Source: Janibacter limosus NBRC 16128 (GTDB lineage Bacteria; Actinomycetota; Actinomycetes; Actinomycetales; Dermatophilaceae). From it: 64,000 nt of DNA. The translations under genes were made by a program, and so were the position numbers. The notes below the pieces were generated by a model, which ran no database searches, was not told where the DNA came from, and was given only the letters and a program-made list of their open reading frames with translations. This document shows positions 15,029 to 23,629 of this stretch, piece after piece. The DNA is taken from assembly GCF_001570985.1 (NCBI RefSeq), contig NZ_BCSS01000002.1, positions 1 to 64,000 of the forward strand. Direction: 5' to 3'. Within the stretch, counting starts at the first letter, position 1, and every line of letters starts with the position of its first letter.

Positions 15029-16447
15029 CTAGGTGACGCTGCTGTCGAGCTCCTTGTCGGCGACGGGGAGGCGGGAGAGGGCCAGCGCCGCGAGCAGCGC
15101 CGACCCGGCGCAGATGCCCCACACCGTGACGTAGCCCGACATCGGTGCGTGCCCGGCGGTCGGGTCCGAGATGCTGCCGGTCGAGGCCAGCGCGACGGCG
15201 AAGAGCGCCGAGGCCACGCAGCCGCCGACGGTCTTGGTCGCATTGGTCAGCCCGGCGGCCTCCGCGGTACCTCCGTGGGTCGCGACGGCTGCCGCGGCCG
15301 CCGGGAGCGATGCGACGAGGGCGCCGGAGCCCAGCCCGGCGATCCCCATGGCGAGCATCGCGTGGACCAAGGCCTCGTGCAGGGGGATGAAGGTCGCGTA
15401 GCCGATGGCCACGAGCACGGCGGACGCGACGAGCATCCAGCGCACCCCGAGACGACGAGCGGCGAAGGGGGACAACAGCGCACCGATCGCCATGCAGACG
15501 ACGTAGAGACCGATGAGGTTGGCGATCGACGCGGCGTCCACCCCGAGTCCGTAGCCGACCTCCGCGGGGTCGGTGCGGGCGAAGGTCGACAGGGGGATCT
15601 GGGCACCAAGCACGCTCATGCCGAAGAGGGCGGCGGCCAGCTGGACGGGCCACATGCCGGGTGCGGCGAGGGCTCGCACGTCGATGAGTGGCGACGCGCT
15701 GCTCTGCTCCACCCGGACGAAGGCGTAGAGGACCGCGCACCCGAGGATGACGAGCGCCCAGGCAAGGGGACTCGCAAGCCCTTGGAGCCGGACGACGACG
15801 AGGCCCCCGAGCACGAGCAGCAGGCTCAGGCTGAGCAGCCCGGTGCCCGGCAGGTCGAGCCGGCCGGTCGCCGGCGCGGACTCGTCCCGTACACCGAGGA
15901 CGATGGCCACGAGCGCGATGGTCGTCGCTGCAGCCGGGATCGCCAGCAGGCCAGTCATGCCCAGGATCGGTTGCAGCGCACCGGCGCTCAGCGCGCCCGC
16001 GATGACACCGACCTCGAGTGCGAGCACGAGCAGGGCTGCACCCCGGCGCACGAGCGCAGGTCGATCCGGGGCATCCCGGGAGCGCTCGTGCAGGATCGCG
16101 ATCTCCATCGGCAGCCACACGGTGTACGCCCCCTGCAGGGCCCAGCCGATGAGGAAGGTCCAGAAGCCCGGGGCGAAGGCCACGAGCCATCCTCCCGCCG
16201 CAGTGATCAGTGTCGCGGTGATCAGGATGCGGCGGTGCCCGTGGAGGTCGCCGAGCCGCGAGAGGACCGGGACCGCGAGTGCGGCCACGATGAGTTGGGC
16301 CGCCTCGAACCAGTTGACGTCGCCGTCGGCGATGTGGAGGTGCTCGGCGATGTCGCTGTAGATCGGCGTGTAGTAGCCCTGCAGGATGCCGGAGGCGATC
16401 TCGACAGCGGCAAGGAACCCGACGATCCGCCAGATGGTGGGACTCAT
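15029..16447 (-). CDS. MFS transporter
   Basis: 472 residues with about 12-14 hydrophobic helices. The loop between helices 2 and 3 contains LSRLGDLHGHRRIL, the MFS motif A (G-x-L-x-D-x-x-G-R-R), slightly altered. The length and the later TNATKTVGG segment fit the DHA2/drug-efflux type rather than sugar importers. The ATG at 16447 overlaps the stop of the upstream M20 hydrolase gene by 4 nt (ATGA), so the two are translationally coupled. The pair may export or import a product related to the hydrolase substrate. The substrate is unknown. Confidence 0.85.
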   Translation of the reverse strand: MSPTIWRIVGFLAAVEIASGILQGYYTPIYSDIAEHLHIADGDVNWFEAAQLIVAALAVPVLSRLGDLHGHRRILITATLITAAGGWLVAFAPGFWTFLIGWALQGAYTVWLPMEIAILHERSRDAPDRPALVRRGAALLVLALEVGVIAGALSAGALQPILGMTGLLAIPAAATTIALVAIVLGVRDESAPATGRLDLPGTGLLSLSLLLVLGGLVVVRLQGLASPLAWALVILGCAVLYAFVRVEQSSASPLIDVRALAAPGMWPVQLAAALFGMSVLGAQIPLSTFARTDPAEVGYGLGVDAASIANLIGLYVVCMAIGALLSPFAARRLGVRWMLVASAVLVAIGYATFIPLHEALVHAMLAMGIAGLGSGALVASLPAAAAAVATHGGTAEAAGLTNATKTVGGCVASALFAVALASTGSISDPTAGHAPMSGYVTVWGICAGSALLAALALSRLPVADKELDSSVT

Positions 16448-17820
16448 GGCGTGGCGCCGTCGGGTGCGACCGTTGCGGCGCCCAGCGAGTCGAGCAGGGC
16501 GCGGTACCACCGGATCCCGTCGAGGAAGTCCTCGACACCGAGTCGCTCGTCGTAGCTGTGGATGGACTCGCGCTGCTCGGCGCTCATCCGGAAGGGCGCG
16601 AAACGGTAGACCCGAGGACAGATCTGGGTGAAGTGCCGCGAGTCGGTCGCCGCGTACATGACATAGGGGACCGGGACCGCCTCGGGGAAGACCTGCGTGA
16701 CCGTGCGCTCCAGCAGCGCGAAGGCGGGGTCGTCGGTGGGGGACAGGGGGCTGGGCTCGTGGGCCTCGTCGACCGCGACGGCGATGTCCTTGCCGACGAT
16801 GCGTCGGATGCGCTCGGTGGCGGCGGCGGTGCTCTCGCCGACGGCGATCCGCAGGTTGAGGCCGGCATGCACCGAGGTCGGACTGACATTGATCGCCGGG
16901 GACCCCGAGAGGGTGGTCACGGCGACCGTCGTCCGGGCCAGGGCCGCAGCCTCGGGACCGGCCGCCACGAGGACCCGTGCCAGTGCGGTCGAGAACCGGT
17001 CCGCGCGCTCGACCAGCGGACGGACGGGGGCCGGCAGGTGCGGGGCCAGGCGGCGCAGCATCTCCACTGTCGCGGGGGAGAGGTGGGCGGGGAAGGGGTG
17101 CCGCTCCAGCCGGGTGATGGCGGCGGCGATGCGGGCGGCGGGACCCCCCTTCGCCGGTCGGGACGCGTGTCCGCCTCGTCCGCTGGCGGTGAGGCGAAGG
17201 GAGAGGACTCCCTTCTCCGAGACGCCCACGACACCGAGCGGTCGGGTGACGCCGGGAAAGGCGCCGGACGCGACGGCGCCGCCTTCGTCCAGCACGAACC
17301 ACGGCGTCACGCCGCGGGATCGCAGGATCTCGACGGCATTGCGCGCGCAGGTGCCCATGACCTCCTCGTCGCTGCCGAAGGAGAGCCAGACCTCTCGGGC
17401 CGGGCGCTGCCCGTCGGCCAGGAGCGTCTCGACCGCGGCGATGACGGCCACGAGCTGCCCCTTGTCATCGAGCGTCCCGCGCCCCCAGATCTCGCCGTCG
17501 ACGACCTCCGCGGCGAGCGGTGGATGGGTCCAGCGACTCTCGTCCCCGAGCGGCACGACGTCCATGTGCGCCATGAGGACGACCGGGTCGGCCGAGGCGG
17601 TGGGGGACTCAGGATCGGCCGGCACGCGGATCAGCAACCCGTGTGGCGGTACGTCGACGACCTCACCGATCTCATGGGTCAGGGGGAAGTGCTCACGCAG
17701 CAGTCGATGCAGCTCGACGAAGGGTGCGGGGTCGGTGTCGCCGCCGTCCGCGGAGGCGACGGTGTGCAGGCGCAGGAGGTCGCGCAGCGCGGTGACGCTG
17801 GGGTGTTCGATCGTGGACAT
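16444..17820 (-). CDS. M20-family metallohydrolase (PM20D1/CPS1-like)
   Basis: 458 residues. Metal and catalytic motifs are MAHMDVVPLG (HxDVVP), WGRGTLDDKGQL (bridging Asp) and FGSDEEVMG (general-base Glu with metal Glu), followed by a lid domain and FSTALARV. The large size and motif set resemble carboxypeptidase-S and PM20D1-like members, which cleave or make N-acyl-amino-acid or peptide bonds. The mRNA probably starts at the ATG itself (see 17827-17832). It is coupled to the downstream MFS gene and lies 23 nt after the stop of a TetR gene. Confidence 0.85.
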   Translation of the reverse strand: MSTIEHPSVTALRDLLRLHTVASADGGDTDPAPFVELHRLLREHFPLTHEIGEVVDVPPHGLLIRVPADPESPTASADPVVLMAHMDVVPLGDESRWTHPPLAAEVVDGEIWGRGTLDDKGQLVAVIAAVETLLADGQRPAREVWLSFGSDEEVMGTCARNAVEILRSRGVTPWFVLDEGGAVASGAFPGVTRPLGVVGVSEKGVLSLRLTASGRGGHASRPAKGGPAARIAAAITRLERHPFPAHLSPATVEMLRRLAPHLPAPVRPLVERADRFSTALARVLVAAGPEAAALARTTVAVTTLSGSPAINVSPTSVHAGLNLRIAVGESTAAATERIRRIVGKDIAVAVDEAHEPSPLSPTDDPAFALLERTVTQVFPEAVPVPYVMYAATDSRHFTQICPRVYRFAPFRMSAEQRESIHSYDERLGVEDFLDGIRWYRALLDSLGAATVAPDGATP

Positions 17821-17826
17821 GACCAG

Positions 17827-17844
17827 ACACTACTCGTCAGTAGT
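17827..17844 (-). promoter_or_regulatory. Leaderless promoter with inverted repeat before the M20 gene
   Basis: On the minus strand the -10 TAGTGT (17832-17827) lies 6 nt before the ATG at 17820. It overlaps a perfect inverted repeat, ACTACT-CGTC-AGTAGT at 17829-17844. The arrangement of repeat, hexamer and start is nearly identical to that before the MFS gene at 24910, pointing to a shared regulator. Confidence 0.55.
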
Positions 17845-18518
17845 CAGTCGGAGGACTGCTTCCACGCGATCTTGATGCCGGACCAGGCCAGGTTGCTCAG
17901 CTGCTCGCTCAGCTCCTCGCGGGTGAAGTCGCCGGCGAGGCCGGCCAGCCAGGCATCCGCGCCGGCGCGGACCAGGCCGACGAGCGACTGACCCCACAGG
18001 CGAGCGGGGGCAGGGTCGTTGCCGCGGTCGACGAGGGCGCCCGCGATGAGGTCGCTGATCTGTCCGGCCATCTTGCCCGTGGCACTGGCGACGGCCTGTG
18101 CGGCGTTGCCCGACTTCTCCGCACCGACGATGGGGGCCGAGACGATGAAGCGGTAGAGCTCGGGATCGCGCTCGACGAGCTGCAGGTAGGCGTCGATCGC
18201 CGCGCGGATGACCGATCCGGGATCCAGGTCGAGGGTGCCCAGCCCGCCACCCTGGGTGGTCTTGCCCAGGACGGTGCCGATGTCGCGCAGGATCAGCTCG
18301 TCCACGCGATCGGCCACGGCCTGGTAGAGACCGTGCCGGTCGGAGAAGTGCCGGTAGAAGACCGTCTTGGAGGTCCCTGCCTCGGAGGCGATCTCGTCCA
18401 TGCCCACAGAAGCGCCCCGCGTGCGGATGGTGCGGATCGCCGACTCGACGAGTGTCTTGCGACGCTCCTGGCGATGCGCCTCCCAGCGGGCGCTGCGGCC
18501 GTCGGTGGTGGTGCTCAC
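17844..18518 (-). CDS. TetR-family regulator
   Basis: 224 residues. The N-terminal HTH is GMDEIASEAGTSKTVFYRHF, then SDRHGLYQAV, and the rest is a helical ligand domain ending WSGIKIAWKQSSD. I placed the start at GTG 18518 (VSTTTDGRSARWEAHRQERR), because further upstream residues would run through the large palindrome. The palindrome begins 7 nt from this start and covers the divergent promoter of the fadA2-fabG4-htdX operon. The simplest reading is an autoregulated repressor of that operon, sensing an acyl-CoA or fatty acid. Confidence 0.88.
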   Translation of the reverse strand: MSTTTDGRSARWEAHRQERRKTLVESAIRTIRTRGASVGMDEIASEAGTSKTVFYRHFSDRHGLYQAVADRVDELILRDIGTVLGKTTQGGGLGTLDLDPGSVIRAAIDAYLQLVERDPELYRFIVSAPIVGAEKSGNAAQAVASATGKMAGQISDLIAGALVDRGNDPAPARLWGQSLVGLVRAGADAWLAGLAGDFTREELSEQLSNLAWSGIKIAWKQSSD

Positions 18519-18524
18519 AACGAA

Positions 18525-18561
18525 GGACGGTAGCAGGTACTTGCGGTACCTGCTACCGTCC
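18525..18561. promoter_or_regulatory. 16-bp perfect inverted repeat, TetR operator
   Basis: GGACGGTAGCAGGTAC (18525-18540), spacer TTGCG, then GTACCTGCTACCGTCC (18546-18561). It lies between the TetR gene and the divergent thiolase operon. The spacer plus next base gives TTGCGG (18541-18546) as a possible -35, and TATCGT (18563-18568) or TATAAG (18568-18573) as a -10. Binding here would block the operon promoter and the regulator's own. Confidence 0.75.
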
Positions 18562-18644
18562 GTATCGTATAAGTGCAGACATGGGATCACGGGCACGCCG
18601 CCCTGGTCCCGAACCGACTCCAACTCACGACCAGGAGACCTGTG

Positions 18645-19934
18645 GTGGCTAACAACCAGCCGCGTCGCGCCGCCGTCCTCGGTGGCAACCGCATCCCCTT
18701 CGCCCGCCAGTTCGGCCCGTACGCCGAGGCGTCCAACCAGGACATGTTCACCGCTGCCCTGGACGGCCTCGTCGCCCGCTACAACCTCGGTGGCAAGCAC
18801 CTCGACGAGGTCGTCGGCGGAGCGGTCATCAAGCACTCCCGCGACTTCAACCTCACCCGTGAGTCGGTGCTCGGCTCCGCCCTCGCGCCGACCACCAGCG
18901 CCTACGACCTCCAGCAGGCGTGCGGCACCGGTCTCGAGGCCGCGATCCTCGTCTCCAACAAGATCAAGCTCGGCCAGATCGACGCCGGCATCGCCGGTGG
19001 CGTCGACACTGCCTCCGACGCGCCGATCATGGTGACCGAGTCCCTGCGCAAGAAGCTGCTCAAGGTCAACCGCGCCAAGGGTGGCAAGGCCCAGGCCCTA
19101 GCCCTGGCCAGGATCCGCCCGACCGACATCGGCATCTCCACCCCGGCCAATGTGGAGCCGCGCACCGGCCTGTCCATGGGTGACCACATGGCCATCACGG
19201 CCAAGAAGTGGGGCATCACCCGCGAGGCGCAGGACGAGCTGGCCATGAAGAGCCACCACAACCTCGCGCGCGCCTACGACGAGGGCTTCCAGGACGACCT
19301 CATGACCAGCTTCATGGGTGTGTCCAAGGACCAGAACCTGCGCGCCGACTCCTCGATGGAAAAGCTCGCGAAGCTCAAGCCGGTCTTCGGCAAGGGCGAC
19401 GACGCGACGATGACCGCCGGCAACTCGACCCCGCTGACCGACGGCGCGTCCGTCGTGCTGCTGGGCTCCGAGGAGTGGGCCGCCGAGCAGGGTCTGACCC
19501 CGCTCGCCTACTTCGTCGACGGCCAGGCAGCCGCGGTGGACTACGTCCACGGTGCCGAGGGTCTGCTCATGGCTCCCGCCTACGCCATCCCGCGCATGCT
19601 CGAGCGTCAGGGCCTCACCCTCCAGGACTTCGACTACTACGAGATCCACGAGGCCTTCGCTGCCACCGTCCTGTCCACGCTCAAGGCGTGGGAGGACGAC
19701 GAGTGGTGCCGCGAGAAGCTCGGCCGTGACGGAGCGCTCGGCTCCATCGACCGCGACAAGCTCAACGTCAACGGCTCCTCGCTGGCCGCCGGTCACCCCT
19801 TCGCCGCCACCGGCGGTCGCATCGTGGCCTCCCTGTCGAAGATGCTCCACGCCAAGGGCGCGGGCAGCCGCGGCCTGATCTCCATCTGCGCTGCAGGTGG
19901 GCAGGGCGTCGTGGCCATCCTCGAAGGCGCCTGA
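18645..19934 (+). CDS. fadA2: Acetyl-CoA acyltransferase (thiolase, FadA2/FadI-like)
   Basis: 429 residues from GTG 18645, with CCAGGAG 7 nt upstream (GTG 18642 is equally in frame). The nucleophilic cysteine is in LQQACGTGLEA (Cys93). NVNGSSLAAGHPFAATGGR has the conserved GHP histidine, and CAAGGQGVVAILEG ends the protein with the second catalytic cysteine. Thiolases split 3-ketoacyl-CoA or condense two acyl-CoAs. Gene order fadA2-fabG4-htdX mirrors a fatty-acid group known in mycobacteria, which supports the name. It is the first gene of an operon under the upstream palindrome. Confidence 0.9.
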   Translation: MANNQPRRAAVLGGNRIPFARQFGPYAEASNQDMFTAALDGLVARYNLGGKHLDEVVGGAVIKHSRDFNLTRESVLGSALAPTTSAYDLQQACGTGLEAAILVSNKIKLGQIDAGIAGGVDTASDAPIMVTESLRKKLLKVNRAKGGKAQALALARIRPTDIGISTPANVEPRTGLSMGDHMAITAKKWGITREAQDELAMKSHHNLARAYDEGFQDDLMTSFMGVSKDQNLRADSSMEKLAKLKPVFGKGDDATMTAGNSTPLTDGASVVLLGSEEWAAEQGLTPLAYFVDGQAAAVDYVHGAEGLLMAPAYAIPRMLERQGLTLQDFDYYEIHEAFAATVLSTLKAWEDDEWCREKLGRDGALGSIDRDKLNVNGSSLAAGHPFAATGGRIVASLSKMLHAKGAGSRGLISICAAGGQGVVAILEGA

Positions 19935-19965
19935 GCCTTCCCGACCTCTTTCAAGGAGAACCCTC

Positions 19966-21303
19966 ATGGGATTCGAGTACGGCAAGTTCGTCAGCTCCGG
20001 TCTGGGCAAGCAGATCGCCAACACCCTCGGCCTGCCCCGACCGACCACCCTGCGCCGCCACAAGGCCGGCGCGCCGCTCATCAACGGCGCGGTGCTCCTC
20101 GCCGGCCACGGTGACGCACCTGTCGCCGCTGCGCTGACCGAGGTCCTGTCCGCCGACGGCGTGCAGATCGCCACGTCGCCGTCGACCTCGGTCGCCGGTG
20201 TCATCGTGGACATGACGCAGGCCAGGACGCCGGCCGACCTGGAGACCCTGCGCGGGATCCTCGCGCCGGCACTGAAGACCCTCGCGCCCACGGGCCGGGT
20301 CATCGTCATCGGCCGCCCGGTCGCGGACACCGACGATGTCGCCGAGGCCGCGGCGCGCCGCGCCCTCGAGGGCATCGTGCGCTCCGTCGGCAAGGAGATG
20401 CGCGCCGGCGGTACGGCCAACATGGTCTACGTCGCGGAGGGTGCTGACGCCAACGCCGAGGCCACCGTCCGCTTCTTCCTCTCCGGCCGCTCCGCGTACG
20501 TCTCGGCGCAGGTCGTGCACGTCGGTGACTCCGTCGCCGACATCGATCTCCCGCAGAGCTGGGATGCCCCGCTCGAGGGCAAGGTCGCTGTCGTCACCGG
20601 TGCCGCCCGCGGCATCGGCGCGGCGATCGCCCAGGTCCTCGCCCGCGACGGCGCGACCGTCGTGTGCGTCGACATCCCCGCCGCAGGCGGTCCGCTCGCC
20701 GAGGTCGCCAACACGATCGGTGGCTCCGCGCTGCAGGTCGACGTGACGGCCGAGGACGCCGGGACCAAGATCGTCGAGCACGCCACCTCGCTGCACGGCG
20801 GCTTCGACATCGTCGTGCACAACGCCGGCATCACCCGGGACAAGCTCCTGGTCAACACCGACGCCGACCGTTGGGGCTCCGTCCTCAACGTCAACCTGCT
20901 GTCGATCCTGAAGATGAACGAGGCACTCGTCCCGGCCATCAACGAGGGCGGCCACATCGTCAACGTCTCCTCCATCGCAGGCATCGCGGGCAACCGCGGT
21001 CAGGCCAACTACGGCGCCAGCAAGGCCGGTGTCATCGGGATGACCTCGAGCCTGGCCAAGGACCCGCAGGTCCTGGCCAAGGGCGTCACCGTCAACGCGG
21101 TGGCCCCGGGCTTCATCGAGACCGAGATGACCGCCAAGATCCCGCTCGCGACCCGCGAGATCGGCCGTCTGACCAACTCCCTCTCGCAGGGTGGTCTGCC
21201 GGTCGACGTCGCCGAGACGATCGGCTGGTTCGCGTGGGACAGCAACCGCGCCGTCACGGGCAACACCGTGCGCGTGTGCGGTCAGATGATCCTGGGCGCC
21301 TGA
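19966..21303 (+). CDS. fabG4: FabG4-type 3-oxoacyl-ACP/CoA reductase
   Basis: 445 residues, the long form of FabG. An N-terminal flavodoxin-like domain of about 200 residues precedes the SDR domain. The SDR part has the NAD(P) motif TGAARGIG (211-218), VHNAGITRD, and the catalytic set in IVNVSSIAGI and NYGASKAGV. Mycobacterial FabG4 is NADH-dependent and acts on 3-ketoacyl-CoA. The ATG at 19966 follows CAAGGAG by about 8 nt. It should work between the thiolase and the HtdX-type hydratase, in elongation or oxidation. Confidence 0.92.
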   Translation: MGFEYGKFVSSGLGKQIANTLGLPRPTTLRRHKAGAPLINGAVLLAGHGDAPVAAALTEVLSADGVQIATSPSTSVAGVIVDMTQARTPADLETLRGILAPALKTLAPTGRVIVIGRPVADTDDVAEAAARRALEGIVRSVGKEMRAGGTANMVYVAEGADANAEATVRFFLSGRSAYVSAQVVHVGDSVADIDLPQSWDAPLEGKVAVVTGAARGIGAAIAQVLARDGATVVCVDIPAAGGPLAEVANTIGGSALQVDVTAEDAGTKIVEHATSLHGGFDIVVHNAGITRDKLLVNTDADRWGSVLNVNLLSILKMNEALVPAINEGGHIVNVSSIAGIAGNRGQANYGASKAGVIGMTSSLAKDPQVLAKGVTVNAVAPGFIETEMTAKIPLATREIGRLTNSLSQGGLPVDVAETIGWFAWDSNRAVTGNTVRVCGQMILGA

Positions 21304-22148
21304 TGGCTGTCCAGACCGTCAAGAGCATCCCGGCCCTGGGCCCGATCTACGCCAAGGCAGCGCTGCCGGGCAAGAAGCCCGGCACGACGCTGCCGGACAC
21401 GCAGCTGCGCCTGGTCGGCCACACGGTCGACCGGAGTGACCTGCTGCAGTACCAGCGGATCTGCGGGTTCAACAACAGCGACGTGCTGCCGCACACCTAC
21501 CCGCACGTCGTCGGTTTCCCGCTGCAGATGCAGCTCATGGCGGGCAAGGGCTTCCCCCTGCCCCTGATGGGACTGGTCCACGTCGAAAACGTCATCACGG
21601 TCCACCGTGAGATCCGCTTCGACGAGGTCCTCGACATCACGGTCTCGGCGGACAACCTGCGCGCCCACCCCAAGGGCAAGGTCGTCGATCTGGTCACCGA
21701 GGTGGACGTCGACGGGGAGCGTGCGTGGGAGGGTCGCTCGACCTATCTCGCACGCGGTCGCGGTGACGCGGACGCAGAGCGTGGCGAGCAGCCGCCGGCG
21801 ATGCCGCCCGGCCCGGCCGTCGCCAAGTGGAGCCTGCCGGGCGACCTGGGTCGCACCTACGGCCTCGCCTCCGGCGACATCAACCCGATCCACATGAGCG
21901 CGGTCACGGCCAAGGCGATGGGCTTCCCCAAGGCCATCGCGCACGGCATGTGGACCTATGCCCGTGTCCTCGGTGCCATCGGCCCGGTCACCAGTGGGCC
22001 GTGCACGAGCCACGTGTGGTTCAAGAAGCCGGTCCTCCTCCCGGGCAAGGTCGACTTCGTGATCGACAAGGGCGGCGACCAGGTCGTCGCGGGTCTGCGC
22101 AGCACGCGCAAGCCCGAGACCGAGCACCTGGTGCTCACCCTGGGCTGA
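21303..22148 (+). CDS. htdX: MaoC-type 3-hydroxyacyl dehydratase (HtdX-like)
   Basis: 281 residues with a double hot-dog fold. The hydratase-2 motif YGLASGDINPIHMSAVTAK, with its Asp and His, starts about residue 188 in the second hot dog. The N-terminal half is the non-catalytic hot dog. It hydrates enoyl-CoA or dehydrates (R)-3-hydroxyacyl-CoA. The ATG overlaps the fabG4 stop (TGATG), so translation is coupled. A strong hairpin terminator follows at once, closing the three-gene operon. Confidence 0.9.
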   Translation: MAVQTVKSIPALGPIYAKAALPGKKPGTTLPDTQLRLVGHTVDRSDLLQYQRICGFNNSDVLPHTYPHVVGFPLQMQLMAGKGFPLPLMGLVHVENVITVHREIRFDEVLDITVSADNLRAHPKGKVVDLVTEVDVDGERAWEGRSTYLARGRGDADAERGEQPPAMPPGPAVAKWSLPGDLGRTYGLASGDINPIHMSAVTAKAMGFPKAIAHGMWTYARVLGAIGPVTSGPCTSHVWFKKPVLLPGKVDFVIDKGGDQVVAGLRSTRKPETEHLVLTLG

Positions 22149-22160
22149 TCCACCCTCGAG

Positions 22161-22199
22161 CGAAGGCCCGTGTCCTGCAACGGCGGGCACGGGCCTTCG
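22161..22199 (+). terminator. Rho-independent-type hairpin after htdX
   Basis: CGAAGGCCCGTG (22161-22172) pairs perfectly with CACGGGCCTTCG (22188-22199) around a 15-nt loop. It lies 13 nt after the htdX stop, in the 89-nt gap before the convergent GH1 gene, so it could serve both directions. There is no long U-tract, as is common in actinobacteria. Confidence 0.75.
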
Positions 22200-22237
22200 T
22201 CAGCTGTCCCTCTGGCCACCGGATCCGCTTCTTCCGG

Positions 22238-23620
22238 TCACGATGACGCCCGCACCTGGCTGATCCGACCGCGCAGCCAGGCATAGCTGTCCTTGGGAGT
22301 GCGCTCCTCTCCCTCCCCGATGCCCACCCGCACGAGACCGAAGCGTTGCGTGTATCCCTCGGCCCACTCGAAGTTGTCGAGCAGCGACCACACGAAGTGG
22401 CCCCGCACGTCGACGCCGGCATCGATCGCGTCCGCCACGGCATCGAGGTGGGCATCGAGGTACCTGATGCGCGCGTCGTCGTGCACGGCTCCGTCCTCGA
22501 CCACGTCGTGGGTCGAGCAGCCCGACTCGGTGATGTAGATCGGGGGGAGCCGGTCGCCGTAGCGCTCCCGCAGCTGCACGAGCAGCTCGGTGAGGCCCTC
22601 GGGCACGACGGGCCAGCCGAAGGCCGTCCGCTCGGCCGCTTCCACGGGCACGAGGGCGAAGGGGATGCCCTCCGGGATCTCGATCGGCGGTTCCTCGCCG
22701 GGGGAGGTGGTCGACGCGGCGACGACCGCGGCCGAGCCGGGTGCGCCGACCGTGGTCGGGTTGTAGTAGTTGACCCCGTAGGCGTCGAGGGGCTCGCTGA
22801 TGATCGCCAGGTCCTCGGCGACCGGGCCGAGCATGCCCTCGCCCATGCCGTTGGGGTACTCCCCGAGGAGGATCGGCTCGGCGAAGGCGCGATTGTGGAT
22901 CGTGTCGTACAGCGCTGCCGCAGCGACGTCCTCGTCCGCGTCGCTGGCGGCGTGCACCGGGGTGTGGTTGTTGGCGGTACCCACGACGCGCACGCCCGCA
23001 GCCCGCAGTGCGCGTGTGGCCAGCCCGTGGCCGAGCAGGAGGTGGTGGGCGGCAGCCAGCGCCTCGAAGCCGCGGGCCTCGCCGGGCGCGTGGAGGCCGA
23101 GGGCATGCCCGAAGAGGGTGACGACGACCGGTTCGTTGACCGGCAGCCACATCGCGACCCGGTCCGCGAGCCGTTCGCCGACGATCGCTGCGTACTCACC
23201 AAAACGCTCGGCCGTCTCACGGGTCATCCATCCTCCCTTCGCCTGGAGGGCCGAGGGCAGGTCCCAGTGGTACAGCGTGACGAAGGGAGCGATCCCCGCC
23301 TCGCACAGTGCGTCCACGCCGCGGTCGTAGAAGTCGAGCCCGGCCGGGTTCACCGACCCGGACCCGGTCGGCTGGATGCGGGGCCAGGCGATCGAGAAGC
23401 GGTAGGCGTCGACGCCCAGGCCGCTCAGCAGGTCGACGTCCTCGTCCCAGCGGTGGTAGCTGTCGCAGGCGACCGCGCCGGAGGAGCCGTCCCGGATCGC
23501 ACCGGGACGGTCGCAGAAGTCGTCCCAGATGCTGCGGCCACGACCACCGGCGGTGACGCCCCCTTCGATCTGGTAGCTGGCGGTGGACGTACCGAAGACG
23601 AAGTCGTGCGGGAGGGGCAT
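22238..23620 (-). CDS. GH1 beta-glucosidase
   Basis: 460 residues, the usual GH1 length. It starts MPLPHDFVFGTSTASYQIEG, the family N-terminal signature. Acid/base Glu is in WLPVNEPVVV (about 165) and the nucleophile Glu in IYITESGCSTHD (about 365); the more common ITENG is ITESG here, keeping the Glu. WSLLDNFEWAEGY lines the sugar-binding site. It should hydrolyse beta-glucosides taken up by the MFS transporter encoded 9 nt upstream in the same operon. AGGAG lies about 7 nt before the ATG. No signal peptide is visible, so it is cytoplasmic. Confidence 0.93.
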   Translation of the reverse strand: MPLPHDFVFGTSTASYQIEGGVTAGGRGRSIWDDFCDRPGAIRDGSSGAVACDSYHRWDEDVDLLSGLGVDAYRFSIAWPRIQPTGSGSVNPAGLDFYDRGVDALCEAGIAPFVTLYHWDLPSALQAKGGWMTRETAERFGEYAAIVGERLADRVAMWLPVNEPVVVTLFGHALGLHAPGEARGFEALAAAHHLLLGHGLATRALRAAGVRVVGTANNHTPVHAASDADEDVAAAALYDTIHNRAFAEPILLGEYPNGMGEGMLGPVAEDLAIISEPLDAYGVNYYNPTTVGAPGSAAVVAASTTSPGEEPPIEIPEGIPFALVPVEAAERTAFGWPVVPEGLTELLVQLRERYGDRLPPIYITESGCSTHDVVEDGAVHDDARIRYLDAHLDAVADAIDAGVDVRGHFVWSLLDNFEWAEGYTQRFGLVRVGIGEGEERTPKDSYAWLRGRISQVRASS

Positions 23621-23629
23621 GGGGATCTC

